From JACMQX01 sp044225675 (GTDB taxonomy: Bacteria; Pseudomonadota; Gammaproteobacteria; Burkholderiales; Burkholderiaceae_C): a stretch of DNA of 64,000 nt. A program made the position numbers and the translations under genes. Positions 1 through 7,678 of this stretch are shown here, piece by piece. The stretch spans positions 62,001-126,000 of the forward strand of contig JBGAIH010000003.1 of assembly GCA_044225675.1 (NCBI GenBank), in the 5' to 3' direction. The notes below the pieces were generated by a model. The model was not told the DNA's origin and made no database searches. It saw only the letters and a list, made by a program, of their open reading frames with translations. Position 1 is the stretch's first letter; each line of letters begins with the position of its first letter.

Positions 1-72
1 TGTGCGCGCTTGCGTCCTGGCGGCCGTCTGCGACCCCTGACTGCTGCGCTACGCCGTGGGGGCGACGGTTCC

Positions 73-87
73 GGGCAATTCCGCCCG
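73..87. repeat. ICE intergenic motif, copy 1
   Basis: The 15-base string GGGCAATTCCGCCCG lies just ahead of the first gene and recurs unchanged at 756-770 ahead of the DUF2958 gene. The sequence before each copy is also alike (a 'cccttgactgct...gcgc' type run). The motif has GGGC and GCCC arms. It may be a leader or regulatory element shared by ICE maintenance genes; that role is inferred. Confidence 0.5.
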
Positions 88-104
88 TGCAACCGGAGAT
101 CGTC

Positions 105-497
105 ATGAACGATAAATCACACGTTTCCCTCGAACAGCACGTTTGCCTCGTTTGCGGCACGGCGTTCGATACCGGCACCATCCTGCTGGACAAGCGCCTG
201 CGCGCCAGCATGGAGCGCCATACGAAGACGGGCTGGGGTCTGTGCCCCGAGCATCAGAAGCTGTCCGACGATGGCTTTGTCGCGCTGGTCGAATGCGATC
301 CGCAGCGCAGCGGCTCGCAGGCCGGCGGGCGCATGAAGCCCGAACAGGTATACCGGACGGGCCGGCTGGCCCATCTGCGACGCACGGTGTTCGCGCAGTT
401 GTTCAACGTGCCGATCGCGGACGAGCAGGCTTGCGTGTTCGTTGAGCCTGGCGTGATCGAGCAGTTGCAGTCGATGACGGTGCCGGCGGCGAACTGA
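105..497 (+). CDS. Conserved hypothetical ICE protein with Cys pairs
   Basis: Small soluble protein of 130 aa with no function I can assign. It has a CLVCG pair near residues 14-17 and a GLCPEH motif near residue 46, which could bind zinc. I chose the ATG at 105 because GGAG lies about 8 bases upstream; an in-frame ATG at 87 would add six residues but lacks a ribosome site. It stands among other ICE accessory genes of unknown role, all on the plus strand and separated by GC-rich leaders. The family placement (ICE-associated hypothetical) rests on context. Confidence 0.7.
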   Translation: MNDKSHVSLEQHVCLVCGTAFDTGTILLDKRLRASMERHTKTGWGLCPEHQKLSDDGFVALVECDPQRSGSQAGGRMKPEQVYRTGRLAHLRRTVFAQLFNVPIADEQACVFVEPGVIEQLQSMTVPAAN

Positions 498-584
498 TCG
501 CGCTGCGCAGCCTTCGGTGCGTCGTCCTTGCGGGGGCGGCGCATTTTTTCTGCTGCGCCCGGTGCGGGTTTCTCCGCGCCTGTG

Positions 585-605
585 GCGCTGCGCGCTTCGC
601 TTGCC
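585..605. repeat. ICE intergenic repeat (GCGCTGCGCGCTTCGCTTGCC)
   Basis: A 21-base element that recurs exactly at 21028-21048 and in part (last 18 bases) at 1619-1636, always in noncoding DNA between ICE maintenance genes. It sits in the 293-bp gap (498-790) between the first gene and the DUF2958 gene, which holds no convincing gene. The copies are 20 kb apart, so they mark related leader regions rather than a local duplication. Function unknown. Confidence 0.5.
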
Positions 606-755
606 AGTCCGTGCCTTCGTTGGAGGGGCGGCTTGCTGTTTCCTTCATCGTGCCACGGCGTGCTCGCCGTCAAGGGCTGCGCGCCGATGGCGCTTGCGGC
701 CTGCGGCCGTCGATGACCCTTGACTGCTTGCGCTGCGCCGTGCCCCGGAAGGGCT

Positions 756-770
756 GGGCAATTCCGCCCG
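756..770. repeat. ICE intergenic motif, copy 2
   Basis: Second exact copy of GGGCAATTCCGCCCG, 20 bases ahead of the DUF2958 start codon and upstream of its ribosome site. See the copy at 73-87. Confidence 0.5.
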
Positions 771-790
771 GCATCCTTCAGGAGTTCACC

Positions 791-1141
791 ATGAACTGCG
801 CATTCATCACCGACGAGCAGCGTGCGCTGCTGCTGGCCAACGGCCGGCAATCCACCGAAACGTCGGACTTTGATCCGGCCCCTGTGCTCAAGCTGTTCAC
901 ACCGGATGCCGGCGCGACCTGGCTGCTGACCGAGATCGACCCGGACGATCACGACCATGCTTTCGGTCTGTGCGATCTGGGCCTGGGGATGCCCGAGCTG
1001 GGCTGGGTCAGCCTGCAGGAACTGGCGACCGTGCGCGGGCGGCTGGGGTTGCCGATCGAGCGCGATCTGCACTTTCGTGCCGAGAAGCGGCTGAGTGCCT
1101 ATGCGCGGGATGCGCGGCTGGCGGGGCGGATCGTCTTCTGA
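791..1141 (+). CDS. DUF2958 family protein (copy 1)
   Basis: A 116-aa protein of the DUF2958 family, common in Tn4371-like ICEs and of unknown function. It shows the family core: FITDEQRALLL near the N-terminus, then VLKLFTPDAGATWLL, then LCDLGLGMPELGW. The ATG at 791 follows CAGGAGTTCACC, a good ribosome site. A second, divergent copy lies at 21669-22016. A hairpin terminator follows directly. Family identification is from recognised motifs; no biochemical role is known to me. Confidence 0.85.
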   Translation: MNCAFITDEQRALLLANGRQSTETSDFDPAPVLKLFTPDAGATWLLTEIDPDDHDHAFGLCDLGLGMPELGWVSLQELATVRGRLGLPIERDLHFRAEKRLSAYARDARLAGRIVF

Positions 1142-1148
1142 TTCTGTC

Positions 1149-1172
1149 AAGGGGCGCCACGCCCCTTTTCTC
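1149..1172 (+). terminator. Intrinsic terminator after DUF2958 gene
   Basis: AAGGGGC (1149-1155) and GCCCCTT (1161-1167) form a perfect 7-bp stem with a 5-base loop, followed by a pyrimidine run (TTTCTCT). It starts 8 bases after the DUF2958 stop codon. Confidence 0.7.
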
Positions 1173-1188
1173 TACTCCCCCTGGGCGT

Positions 1189-1410
1189 TCACCAGGGCTT
1201 CCATCGACGCTGGATAGGCTGCGACACCGTGCCCAGCAGGCGCACGGGCGGCAGCGTCAAGGGCCTGTCGTTCTTGGGGAAGCGCCGACGCACTTCGCAT
1301 TCCAGTTCGTGCGCAAAGCCGCGTGCGTTTTTTTCTCCGCGCAGTGCCCGTTGCCGCCAGTCTCGGGCCTGGGCCATCAGTTCATCGTCTTGTAGGGCTC
1401 GTATGTCCAT
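1189..1410 (-). CDS. Small conserved ICE protein, hypothetical
   Basis: A 73-aa protein on the minus strand, rich in Arg, Glu and Asp, beginning MDIRALQDDELMAQARDW. Its charged helical centre is what supports it as a real gene; the long upstream extension of the frame is low-complexity and GC-driven, so I start at the ATG at 1410. No clear ribosome site is visible. It converges with the DUF2958 gene. Function unknown. Confidence 0.5.
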   Translation of the reverse strand: MDIRALQDDELMAQARDWRQRALRGEKNARGFAHELECEVRRRFPKNDRPLTLPPVRLLGTVSQPIQRRWKPW

Positions 1411-1964
1411 GTCATTGCCATTGTGCCGATGGCTGGGCGAGTAGCAGTCCAAGGGGATTTCGTTGAAGTCATGTGGACGTCCCCGGCCACCTGGGAGATG
1501 GCCGGTCGCGCTGTCGTGCTGCGCATCGAACCCCCTGCGGGGTTTCGCCCCTGACGGGCTTCCATCGTCCCCTCCCTCCGGTCGGCTGACGCCTCCGGCC
1601 CGGCTTCCAGCTTCGGGCCTGCGCGCTTCGCTTGCCGTGCGGTCGGCGTGTTGAGGGGCCGTTGCCTTGTCCAGCCGTCTTCCCTGACTCATCACCTTGT
1701 CCGCGACTGTAGCCCGCGGCCGTGTGCCGTCAAGGCGCGCAGGGCCGTGTCCTCGGCTGCGCCTGCGGGCCGCACCAACCCTGCGCTTGTCTCCTTGACG
1801 GCCCCCGTCCGCGCGCTCCTGACCGTCGCGGGCGATGAACTCAGGAAAGACGGTGGCAACAGGGCCAACCGGGTTCCTCGTGCCGACTGCACCGAACAGC
1901 CGAAAGGCTGGGCTCCGAATCTAGGAATCCGGTGTTTCTTCAACAGCCAAGTCAGGAGAAAGAC
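1411..1964. other. Noncoding region upstream of the DUF932 gene
   Basis: A 554-bp GC-rich stretch without a convincing gene; frames here have biased composition and no recognisable domains. It holds a partial copy of the intergenic repeat (1619-1636). It ends in a leader with a small hairpin GCCGAAAGGC just before the DUF932 gene. It probably contains the DUF932 promoter, but I see no consensus boxes. Confidence 0.4.
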
Positions 1965-2789
1965 ATGCTCGCATCCCGTTTCGCAAACCATTCCCCCGCA
2001 CTGCGTTCCGACTATCCCCTGTCGGATGACCAAATCCGGCGCGTGGCCCCGTCCATCTTCGCGGACTCCCCGCATGAGAGCCGTTCGGAGCGATACAGCT
2101 ACATCCCCACGGCTACGGTTTTGACTGAGCTTCGCAAAGAAGGCTTCCAGCCCTTCATGGTGTGCCAGACCCGTGTACGCAACGAGAGGCGGCGCGAACA
2201 CACGAAACACCTGCTGCGCCTACGCCACGCCAGCCAGATCAACGGCGCGGAAGCTAACGAAATCGTGCTGCTGAACTCGCACGATGGCACCAGCAGCTAT
2301 CAGATGCTGGCCGGGCAATTCAGATTTATCTGCGCCAATGGGCTGGTGTGCGGCGACACCTTTGCCGATGTGCGCGTGCCTCACAAAGGCGACGTGGCGG
2401 GCCAAGTCATCGAAGGCGCCTTCGAGGTTCTGCGCGGCTTTGACCGGGTGCAGGAGTCCCGCGACCTGATGCGCGGCATCACCTTGGACGATGGCGAATC
2501 CGAAGTGTTCGCCCGTGCCGCGCTGGCTTTGAAGTACGACGACCCGAACAAGCCCGCGCCCGTCACGGAATCGCAAATCCTGATGCCGCGCCGCTTCGAG
2601 GATCGCCGCCCCGACTTGTGGAGCGTGTTTAACCGCACGCAGGAGAACCTGACCAAGGGCGGATTGCATGGCCGCGCCGCCAATGGCCGCAGGCAGCAAA
2701 CCCGCCCCGTGCAGGGCATTGATTCCGACATTCGCCTGAATCGCGCCCTGTGGCTGCTGGCCGATGGCATGCGCGCCCTCAAGGCCTGA
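1965..2789 (+). CDS. DUF932 family protein
   Basis: A 274-aa DUF932 protein, a family typical of ICEs and plasmids and usually found next to parB, as here. Landmarks are the N-terminal LASRFANHSPALRSDYPLS segment, YSYIPTATVL, and the central LNSHDGTSSYQMLAGQFRFI block (residues near 105-125), followed by FICANGLVCGD. The ATG at 1965 is set by CAGGAGAAAGAC; earlier in-frame starts have no ribosome site. The molecular function is unknown; a role in element maintenance is inferred from context only. Confidence 0.88.
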   Translation: MLASRFANHSPALRSDYPLSDDQIRRVAPSIFADSPHESRSERYSYIPTATVLTELRKEGFQPFMVCQTRVRNERRREHTKHLLRLRHASQINGAEANEIVLLNSHDGTSSYQMLAGQFRFICANGLVCGDTFADVRVPHKGDVAGQVIEGAFEVLRGFDRVQESRDLMRGITLDDGESEVFARAALALKYDDPNKPAPVTESQILMPRRFEDRRPDLWSVFNRTQENLTKGGLHGRAANGRRQQTRPVQGIDSDIRLNRALWLLADGMRALKA

Positions 2790-2816
2790 ACCGTTCCCCC
2801 GCCGGAGGGGCGGTTC
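2788..2816. terminator. Hairpin between DUF932 gene and parB
   Basis: GAACCG and CGGTTC arms with an inner CCCC/GGGG pairing form a hairpin that overlaps the DUF932 stop codon. There is no T-run, so it may be an attenuator or a transcript-stabilising hairpin rather than a terminator. Confidence 0.4.
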
Positions 2817-2854
2817 CCCTCCATTCCCTTGTTTCACTTGATTGGAGATTCGCC

Positions 2855-5050
2855 ATGAACGCCGTTACCACCACCGAAGCCCGCGCCGTCAACACCGCAG
2901 CCAGCAGCGCCGCGAACGTGCTGCAAGCCGCCGACCCGAGCAAGTACATGATCCTGGTGCCGCTGTCGCGTCTGGTGCTGCGCCGCACGGGCCGCAACGT
3001 GCGCAAGACCCCGCGCATGTCCATCCCTGAACTGGCCGCATCCATCCAGCGCGTGGGCCTGCTGCAAAACCTGATCGTGATTCCCGCCGCCGATGGCCTG
3101 CATTACGAGGTGGTGGCCGGTGGGCGCAGGCTGGCCGCGTTGAAGCTGCTGGCGAAGAAGCACCGCATCGCCAAGGATTGGGACGTGCCTTGCCTGCAGG
3201 TGGCCGATGGCACTGCGCGCACGGCCAGCCTCACCGAGAACGTGCAGCGTGAAGCCATGCACCCGGCAGACCAATTTGAAGCCTTCGCGACACTGGTGGC
3301 CGAAGGCCGGCCCATCGAGGACATTGCGGCGGATTTCAGTGTCACGCCGCTGGTCGTGCAGCGCCGCTTGAAGCTGGCGAATGTCTCCCCGCGCCTGATG
3401 GCCGACTATCGGGCCGACGCCGTGAGCCTGGACCAGCTGATGGCCCTGGCCGGAACGGATGACCACGCGGCGCAGGAAGCCGCTTTCTACGACGCCCCGC
3501 AGTGGCAACGCCACCCTTCGCATTTGCGCGAACGCCTCACCGAACGGGAAATCGACGCTTACCGGCATCCGTTGGTGCGCTTCGTCGGGCTGGACGCCTA
3601 CGAGCAGGAGGGCGGCGGTATCCGCCGCGACCTGTTCGCGGAGGATGACGCGGGCGTGTACCTGACTGATGCTGCATTGCTGGAACGGCTGGCACAGGAC
3701 AAGCTGGCGGGCATCGCCGCCGAGGTGAAGGCCGAGGGCTGGGCTTGGGCCGATGCCACGCCGGGCATGACCCATGCCGACCTGCACGCCTTCCAGCGCG
3801 CCCCGAGGGAGCGGCGCGAACCCAACAAGCGCGAAGCGCAGCGCATCGAGAAGCTGCAAGCCAAGATGCAGGAGGTGGCCGAAGCGGTGGATGCCGCGAT
3901 GGACGCCGACGACGAGGACAAGGCCGATGCCTTGCAGGAGGAAGGCGAAGCCCTGGGCGAGCAGTTGCAGGCACTGGAAGAAGGCTTGCAGGGATACGGC
4001 GCGAATGTGAAGGCCGCAGCCGGTGCCATCGTCACCATCGACCGCAACGGCGAGGCCGTGATTCATCGAGGGCTGCTGCGCGAGGCCGAGGCGAAAGCCC
4101 TTCGCACGCTGGAGAAGTTGCGCCAAGGCTTTAGCGACCCGGACGCCGCGAACGATGACGAAGGCGAGGAAGACGAGCAGCCCAAGGCCGCAGCGATTTC
4201 CGACCGGCTGGCCCAACGCCTGAGCGCGCACCGCACGGCGGCGCTGCAAATCGAGGTGGCCCAGCATCCACATGTGGCGCTGGCCGTGCTGGTGCATGGC
4301 ATGGTGCAGACCGTCTTGCAGGGCCGCTACTACGGCCACGATATTCCGCTGGGCGTGAGCCTGAAAATTCAAGACCGGCTGGAAGGCATGGCACCGGACT
4401 GGCCCGAGTCACCCGCCGCCGTAGCGCTCCGCGAATTGCAGCAGGCGTGGGGCGGCAAGTTGCCCGAGGACAGCGCCGCACTGTTCGTCGCGCTGCTGGC
4501 GATGGAGCAAGGCGAGTTGGTCAAGCTGCTGGCCGTGTGCGTGGCTTCGACGGTGGACGTGGTGACGCCGCGCGGCACGGCGCAGCAGCCCGGCGCGGAA
4601 CTGGCGCAGGCCGTGGGCCTCGACATGGCCGTATGGTGGCAACCCACGGCGGAAGGCTATTTCAAGCACGTTGCGAAGGCGGCGGTTTTGCAAGCCGTGG
4701 GCGAGTTCGCGCCCGAGAGCGTCCACCGGCTGGCAAAGCTCAAGAAGGCCGACATTGCCAGCGAGGCCGAGCGGCTGGCGAAGGGCACCGGCTGGATGCC
4801 TACCATCTTCACGAAGGCAGACGTACCCGAGGAAAGCCCGCAGGTTGCGCAGCAGAACGGCGCGGAAGAAGCCGCCACTATTCCGGGTACCCAAGCCGGG
4901 CGGAGGGACGCGGGAATTGGGGATTCCCACCGTGGTGGACAGGTTGATCCAGCAGGCCCTGCTGCAGGTGCTGCAACCGCTCATCGATCCGACCTTCAGC
5001 GAGCACAGCTACGGCTTCCGGCCGGGGCGCAGCGCGCATCAGGCGCTTGA
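2855..5050 (+). CDS. parB: ParB/RepB/Spo0J-type partition protein with altered C-terminus
   Basis: Large ParB-like DNA-binding protein (731 aa as read). The N-terminal ParB nuclease-like fold includes YEVVAGGRRLAALKLL (residues 85-99) and a LTENVQREAMHPADQFEAF block (about residues 135-155), followed by a helix-turn-helix region, an acidic linker near residue 430 (DDEGEEDEQ), and a long C-terminal domain seen in ICE and plasmid versions. It begins at the ATG after TTGGAGATTCGCC. The native protein seems to run to about residue 675. From there the frame passes through a reverse-transcriptase remnant read out of frame, so the last 55 residues are foreign. Because only the tail is lost, the protein may still work. 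Confidence 0.85.
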   Translation: MNAVTTTEARAVNTAASSAANVLQAADPSKYMILVPLSRLVLRRTGRNVRKTPRMSIPELAASIQRVGLLQNLIVIPAADGLHYEVVAGGRRLAALKLLAKKHRIAKDWDVPCLQVADGTARTASLTENVQREAMHPADQFEAFATLVAEGRPIEDIAADFSVTPLVVQRRLKLANVSPRLMADYRADAVSLDQLMALAGTDDHAAQEAAFYDAPQWQRHPSHLRERLTEREIDAYRHPLVRFVGLDAYEQEGGGIRRDLFAEDDAGVYLTDAALLERLAQDKLAGIAAEVKAEGWAWADATPGMTHADLHAFQRAPRERREPNKREAQRIEKLQAKMQEVAEAVDAAMDADDEDKADALQEEGEALGEQLQALEEGLQGYGANVKAAAGAIVTIDRNGEAVIHRGLLREAEAKALRTLEKLRQGFSDPDAANDDEGEEDEQPKAAAISDRLAQRLSAHRTAALQIEVAQHPHVALAVLVHGMVQTVLQGRYYGHDIPLGVSLKIQDRLEGMAPDWPESPAAVALRELQQAWGGKLPEDSAALFVALLAMEQGELVKLLAVCVASTVDVVTPRGTAQQPGAELAQAVGLDMAVWWQPTAEGYFKHVAKAAVLQAVGEFAPESVHRLAKLKKADIASEAERLAKGTGWMPTIFTKADVPEESPQVAQQNGAEEAATIPGTQAGRRDAGIGDSHRGGQVDPAGPAAGAATAHRSDLQRAQLRLPAGAQRASGA

Positions 5051-5051
5051 A
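4881..5051 (+). pseudogene. Group II intron reverse transcriptase fragment
   Basis: In the +1 frame relative to parB this stretch reads RVPKPGGGTRELGIPTVVD, then RLIQQALLQVLQPLIDP and YGFRPGRSAHQAL. This is the well-known N-terminal reverse-transcriptase block of group II intron proteins (LtrA type). Only about 57 codons remain, with no start, no catalytic YADD box and no maturase domain. It lies inside the 3' end of parB and immediately left of the catabolic cargo, so it is likely debris of the event that brought the cargo in. Confidence 0.85.
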
Positions 5052-5158
5052 GCGGGCAGGCAACCATAGTACTGCCAGCTTCAACCACTAGGAAAACGTG
5101 CAGGTCTTGAAACATCACGTGCCGGCGCTTGTCGCAGCGGGTGTTGTGCAGACCTTCC

Positions 5159-5854
5159 CTAACCGCGATTCCAGGCGGCAATTAGCATCGTGCCGACTTC
5201 ATCAGGGTCTGTATCTTTCTTTGTGACGGTGCGCTGCGAAGTGGCTCGGCTTGCCCGTACGCCCCTACGAGCCGCTTTTGGTGTGGCTGAGTCGATCAGT
5301 AGCCCACCTAGCAGCACCCGGTAGAACTCTTGGAATGCGTCCTCAAGGGTGAGATTGGCCTGGGCAAGGAATGCCGGGCGGCGCAGCCTTAGTGCGGCTC
5401 CCAGAATGAGTTCGGATACGACCAGCCCATGGCAGGGTGCGAAGACACCCTGGTGTACCCCATCGTCGATGAGTTGGGATAGCCTAAGGGTACGGACCTG
5501 CTGGTAGTGATCGAAGATACCTCTGGCAACTGCTGAATCTTCGACGTCCTTCAGGAACTGGACACCGATGCGACTAGCCGCCTGGACGCCTACGTCCAGG
5601 TAGGCAGCGAGTGCTGTCGTCAAATCCTGTTCACGGTGGATCAGTGCTTCGCCCTGTCTCAGGAGGCTATCGAAAAAGCGTTGCACGACGGCGCAGAAGA
5701 TCTCTTCCTTCGTCTGCGCAATGTCGTAGAGGCGCCGCCGCGAGCAGTGCAGCCGTGCGGCGATTTCACCCACGGTCAGGCCTTTGACCCCCTCCGTCAG
5801 GAGCAGATGGGTCAGCGCATCGAAGAACTCTTCGTCTGTGAGCTTCTTTTTCAT
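5159..5854 (-). CDS. TetR family transcriptional repressor
   Basis: A 231-aa TetR-type regulator. The N-terminal helix-turn-helix region reads TVGEIAARLHCSRRRLYD (residues about 27-44), followed by the KEEIF step typical of the family; the rest is a helical ligand-binding domain. The ATG at 5854 follows AGGAGAAACCCGC; a longer frame to 5905 would run through its own operator and is unlikely. It is divergent from the acyl-CoA ligase gene, and the gap holds four GGTACC half-sites. It most likely represses cargo I, and itself, until an acyl-CoA or related ligand binds. The ligand is unknown. Confidence 0.88.
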   Translation of the reverse strand: MKKKLTDEEFFDALTHLLLTEGVKGLTVGEIAARLHCSRRRLYDIAQTKEEIFCAVVQRFFDSLLRQGEALIHREQDLTTALAAYLDVGVQAASRIGVQFLKDVEDSAVARGIFDHYQQVRTLRLSQLIDDGVHQGVFAPCHGLVVSELILGAALRLRRPAFLAQANLTLEDAFQEFYRVLLGGLLIDSATPKAARRGVRASRATSQRTVTKKDTDPDEVGTMLIAAWNRG

Positions 5855-5876
5855 GCGGGTTTCTCCTAATGAGACA

Positions 5877-5904
5877 TGGTACCAAGTCAATTGACTTGGT
5901 ACCA
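5877..5904. promoter_or_regulatory. TetR operator O1 (perfect 28-bp palindrome)
   Basis: A perfect palindrome centred at 5890/5891, with GGTACC at 5878-5883 and again at 5898-5903 and CAATTG in the middle. It lies 23 bp upstream of the tetR start and covers the -35 box of the divergent promoter. Size and symmetry fit a TetR dimer site. Confidence 0.8.
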
Positions 5905-5920
5905 ATCGAGCGCGTCTAAT
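5891..5920 (+). promoter_or_regulatory. Sigma70-like promoter of catabolic cargo I
   Basis: TTGACT (5891-5896) and TCTAAT (5915-5920) with an 18-bp spacer each match the sigma70 consensus in five of six bases. The -35 box is inside operator O1 and the expected start point falls inside operator O2, so bound repressor would block it. The transcript would have a leader of about 150 nt before the acyl-CoA ligase gene. Confidence 0.65.
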
Positions 5921-5947
5921 GGTACCAATTTAAAAGAAATGGTACCG
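5920..5947. promoter_or_regulatory. TetR operator O2
   Basis: GGTACC at 5921-5926 and 5941-5946 repeat the 20-bp spacing of O1, but with an AT-rich imperfect centre. It is probably a second, weaker site for the same TetR protein just downstream of the promoter. Confidence 0.65.
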
Positions 5948-6077
5948 CTTGAACAGCATGCAAGGGGCATCACCGAATGCAGAGGCCTCCAGCTGAACGC
6001 CGCCGCCGCAGGCATGTGAATTGTCTGCGATAGCTGTTCCACCGAACCAGACTTGACTTGAACGGAGAAGCACAGCA

Positions 6078-7643
6078 ATGAATCTGCTGGACTATTTCGA
6101 TGCTGGTGCTACCAGCCATCCGGATGCGCCTTGTTTCGTGGACTGCGGGCGTGATACCCCGGCCGTCACCTATGCGCAAGCGGGAGCGCTCACGTGCCAG
6201 ATCGCACGGGGGCTACAGGCCTTGGGACTCGCACCTGGTTTTCACGGCGCAGTGCTGAGCGGCAATGCCGGGGCTGCTTTCGTGGCGCTGCTGGGGGTGT
6301 TGCGCGGAGGGGGTGTCTGGCTGCCCGTTAATGCGCGCAACAGCGTGGAGACCAACATCGAGTTCCTGCAGGACATGGACTGCGACGTCCTTTTCTATCA
6401 GGCCCGCTATATCAGCCAGGTCGCCGAGATCCGCGGCAAGGTCCCCCGCATTCGTCACTACATAGCTCTGGAAGAGGCCGATGGGGCGGATCTGTCGATT
6501 GCTCGGTTGATCCAAGGCCAGCCGCCCGAGATGTACGCAGCGCCGCTGCAGCCGCGGGGGCTGGCCATGATCATGGGTACCGGTGGCACCACGGGGCGCT
6601 CGAAGGGCGTCATGCTCAGCCACCGCAACCTGACGGCGACCATGGCCAACCATATGTCGGCCATGAACATTACCGACTGCATGACCGTGCTGGCGGCGGC
6701 ACCTATCACCCACACGGCGGGGCTGGTGTCGCTGCCCTTCATGGCGCGCGGTGGCCGCGTTGTCCTGATGGACGGGATTGATCCGCAGAACCTGCTCAAG
6801 GTGATCGAGCAGGAGCGGGTCAACATGCTGTTCCTGCCCCCAACAGTCATCTATACGCTACTGGCGCAGCCCAACGTCCGCGATTTCGACTTTTCCGCGC
6901 TGCGCTACCTCATGTACGGCGCCGCACCCATGTCGCCCGACAAACTGGCGGAGGCCATCGATGTGTTCGGCCCCGTCATGCTGCAGATCTATGGCCAGGC
7001 GGAAGTGCCTGGCGCGATCTCCGTGCTGCGGGTCGAGGACCATTTCATCGACGGGCAGGTGGCGCCCCGCCAGCGCCTGCTGAGCGCGGGGCGCCGCTTC
7101 CCCTTCACGCGGGTGGCGGTCATGGACGACGACGGCAGCCTGCTCACCCAGCCGGGGGCCGTGGGCGAGATCGTCGCGCAGGGCGACATCGTGACCGAGG
7201 GCTACTACAAGAACCCCGAGGCCACGGCTGAAGTGCAGCGCCACGGCTGGCACTGCACGGGCGACGTGGGCTATTTCGACGAGCAGGGCTTCCTGTTCAT
7301 CGTTGACCGCAAGAAGGACATGATCGTCACGGGCGGCTTCAACGTCTTCTCGTCCGAGGTCGAGGCCGCCGTCATGGCCCACCCGGCCGTGAAGGACTGC
7401 GCCGTCATCGGCGTGCCCGACGACAAGTGGGGCGAGGCCGTCAGGGCGGTCATCGAGCTGCGCCCGGGCCAGTCCGTGGAGCCGCAGGCGCTCATCCAGT
7501 TCGTCAAGGACCGCCTGGGCAGCATCAAGGCGCCCAAGGAGGTCGAGATCGTCGCGCAGCTGCCGCGCAGTGCGGTGGGCAAGGTCTTGAAGAAAGAAGT
7601 CCGCAAGAAGTATTGGCACGCGCAGGAGCGCATGGTTTCCTGA
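6078..7643 (+). CDS. Acyl-CoA synthetase (AMP-forming, FadD/CaiC-like)
   Basis: A 521-aa member of the ANL superfamily that activates a carboxylic acid to its CoA thioester via an acyl-adenylate. The phosphate-binding loop is MGTGGTTGRSKGVMLSH (about residues 166-182). The hinge motif is IVDRKKDMIVTGGFNVFSSE, and the catalytic lysine is in SAVGKVLKKE near the C-terminus. It is the first gene of cargo I, about 160 bp downstream of the TetR-controlled promoter, with GGAG ahead of the ATG. The LIV-type importer downstream suggests that the substrate is an imported acid; which acid cannot be told. Confidence 0.9.
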   Translation: MNLLDYFDAGATSHPDAPCFVDCGRDTPAVTYAQAGALTCQIARGLQALGLAPGFHGAVLSGNAGAAFVALLGVLRGGGVWLPVNARNSVETNIEFLQDMDCDVLFYQARYISQVAEIRGKVPRIRHYIALEEADGADLSIARLIQGQPPEMYAAPLQPRGLAMIMGTGGTTGRSKGVMLSHRNLTATMANHMSAMNITDCMTVLAAAPITHTAGLVSLPFMARGGRVVLMDGIDPQNLLKVIEQERVNMLFLPPTVIYTLLAQPNVRDFDFSALRYLMYGAAPMSPDKLAEAIDVFGPVMLQIYGQAEVPGAISVLRVEDHFIDGQVAPRQRLLSAGRRFPFTRVAVMDDDGSLLTQPGAVGEIVAQGDIVTEGYYKNPEATAEVQRHGWHCTGDVGYFDEQGFLFIVDRKKDMIVTGGFNVFSSEVEAAVMAHPAVKDCAVIGVPDDKWGEAVRAVIELRPGQSVEPQALIQFVKDRLGSIKAPKEVEIVAQLPRSAVGKVLKKEVRKKYWHAQERMVS

Positions 7644-7678
7644 CGCACGTTTGGTGATTCAACCCCGGAGGTATCGCA

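Noticed and set aside
2834..4372. 512-codon open frame antisense to parB
   Set aside because: His/Gln/Leu-rich composition typical of antisense frames in high-GC genes; parB on the other strand has clear domains.
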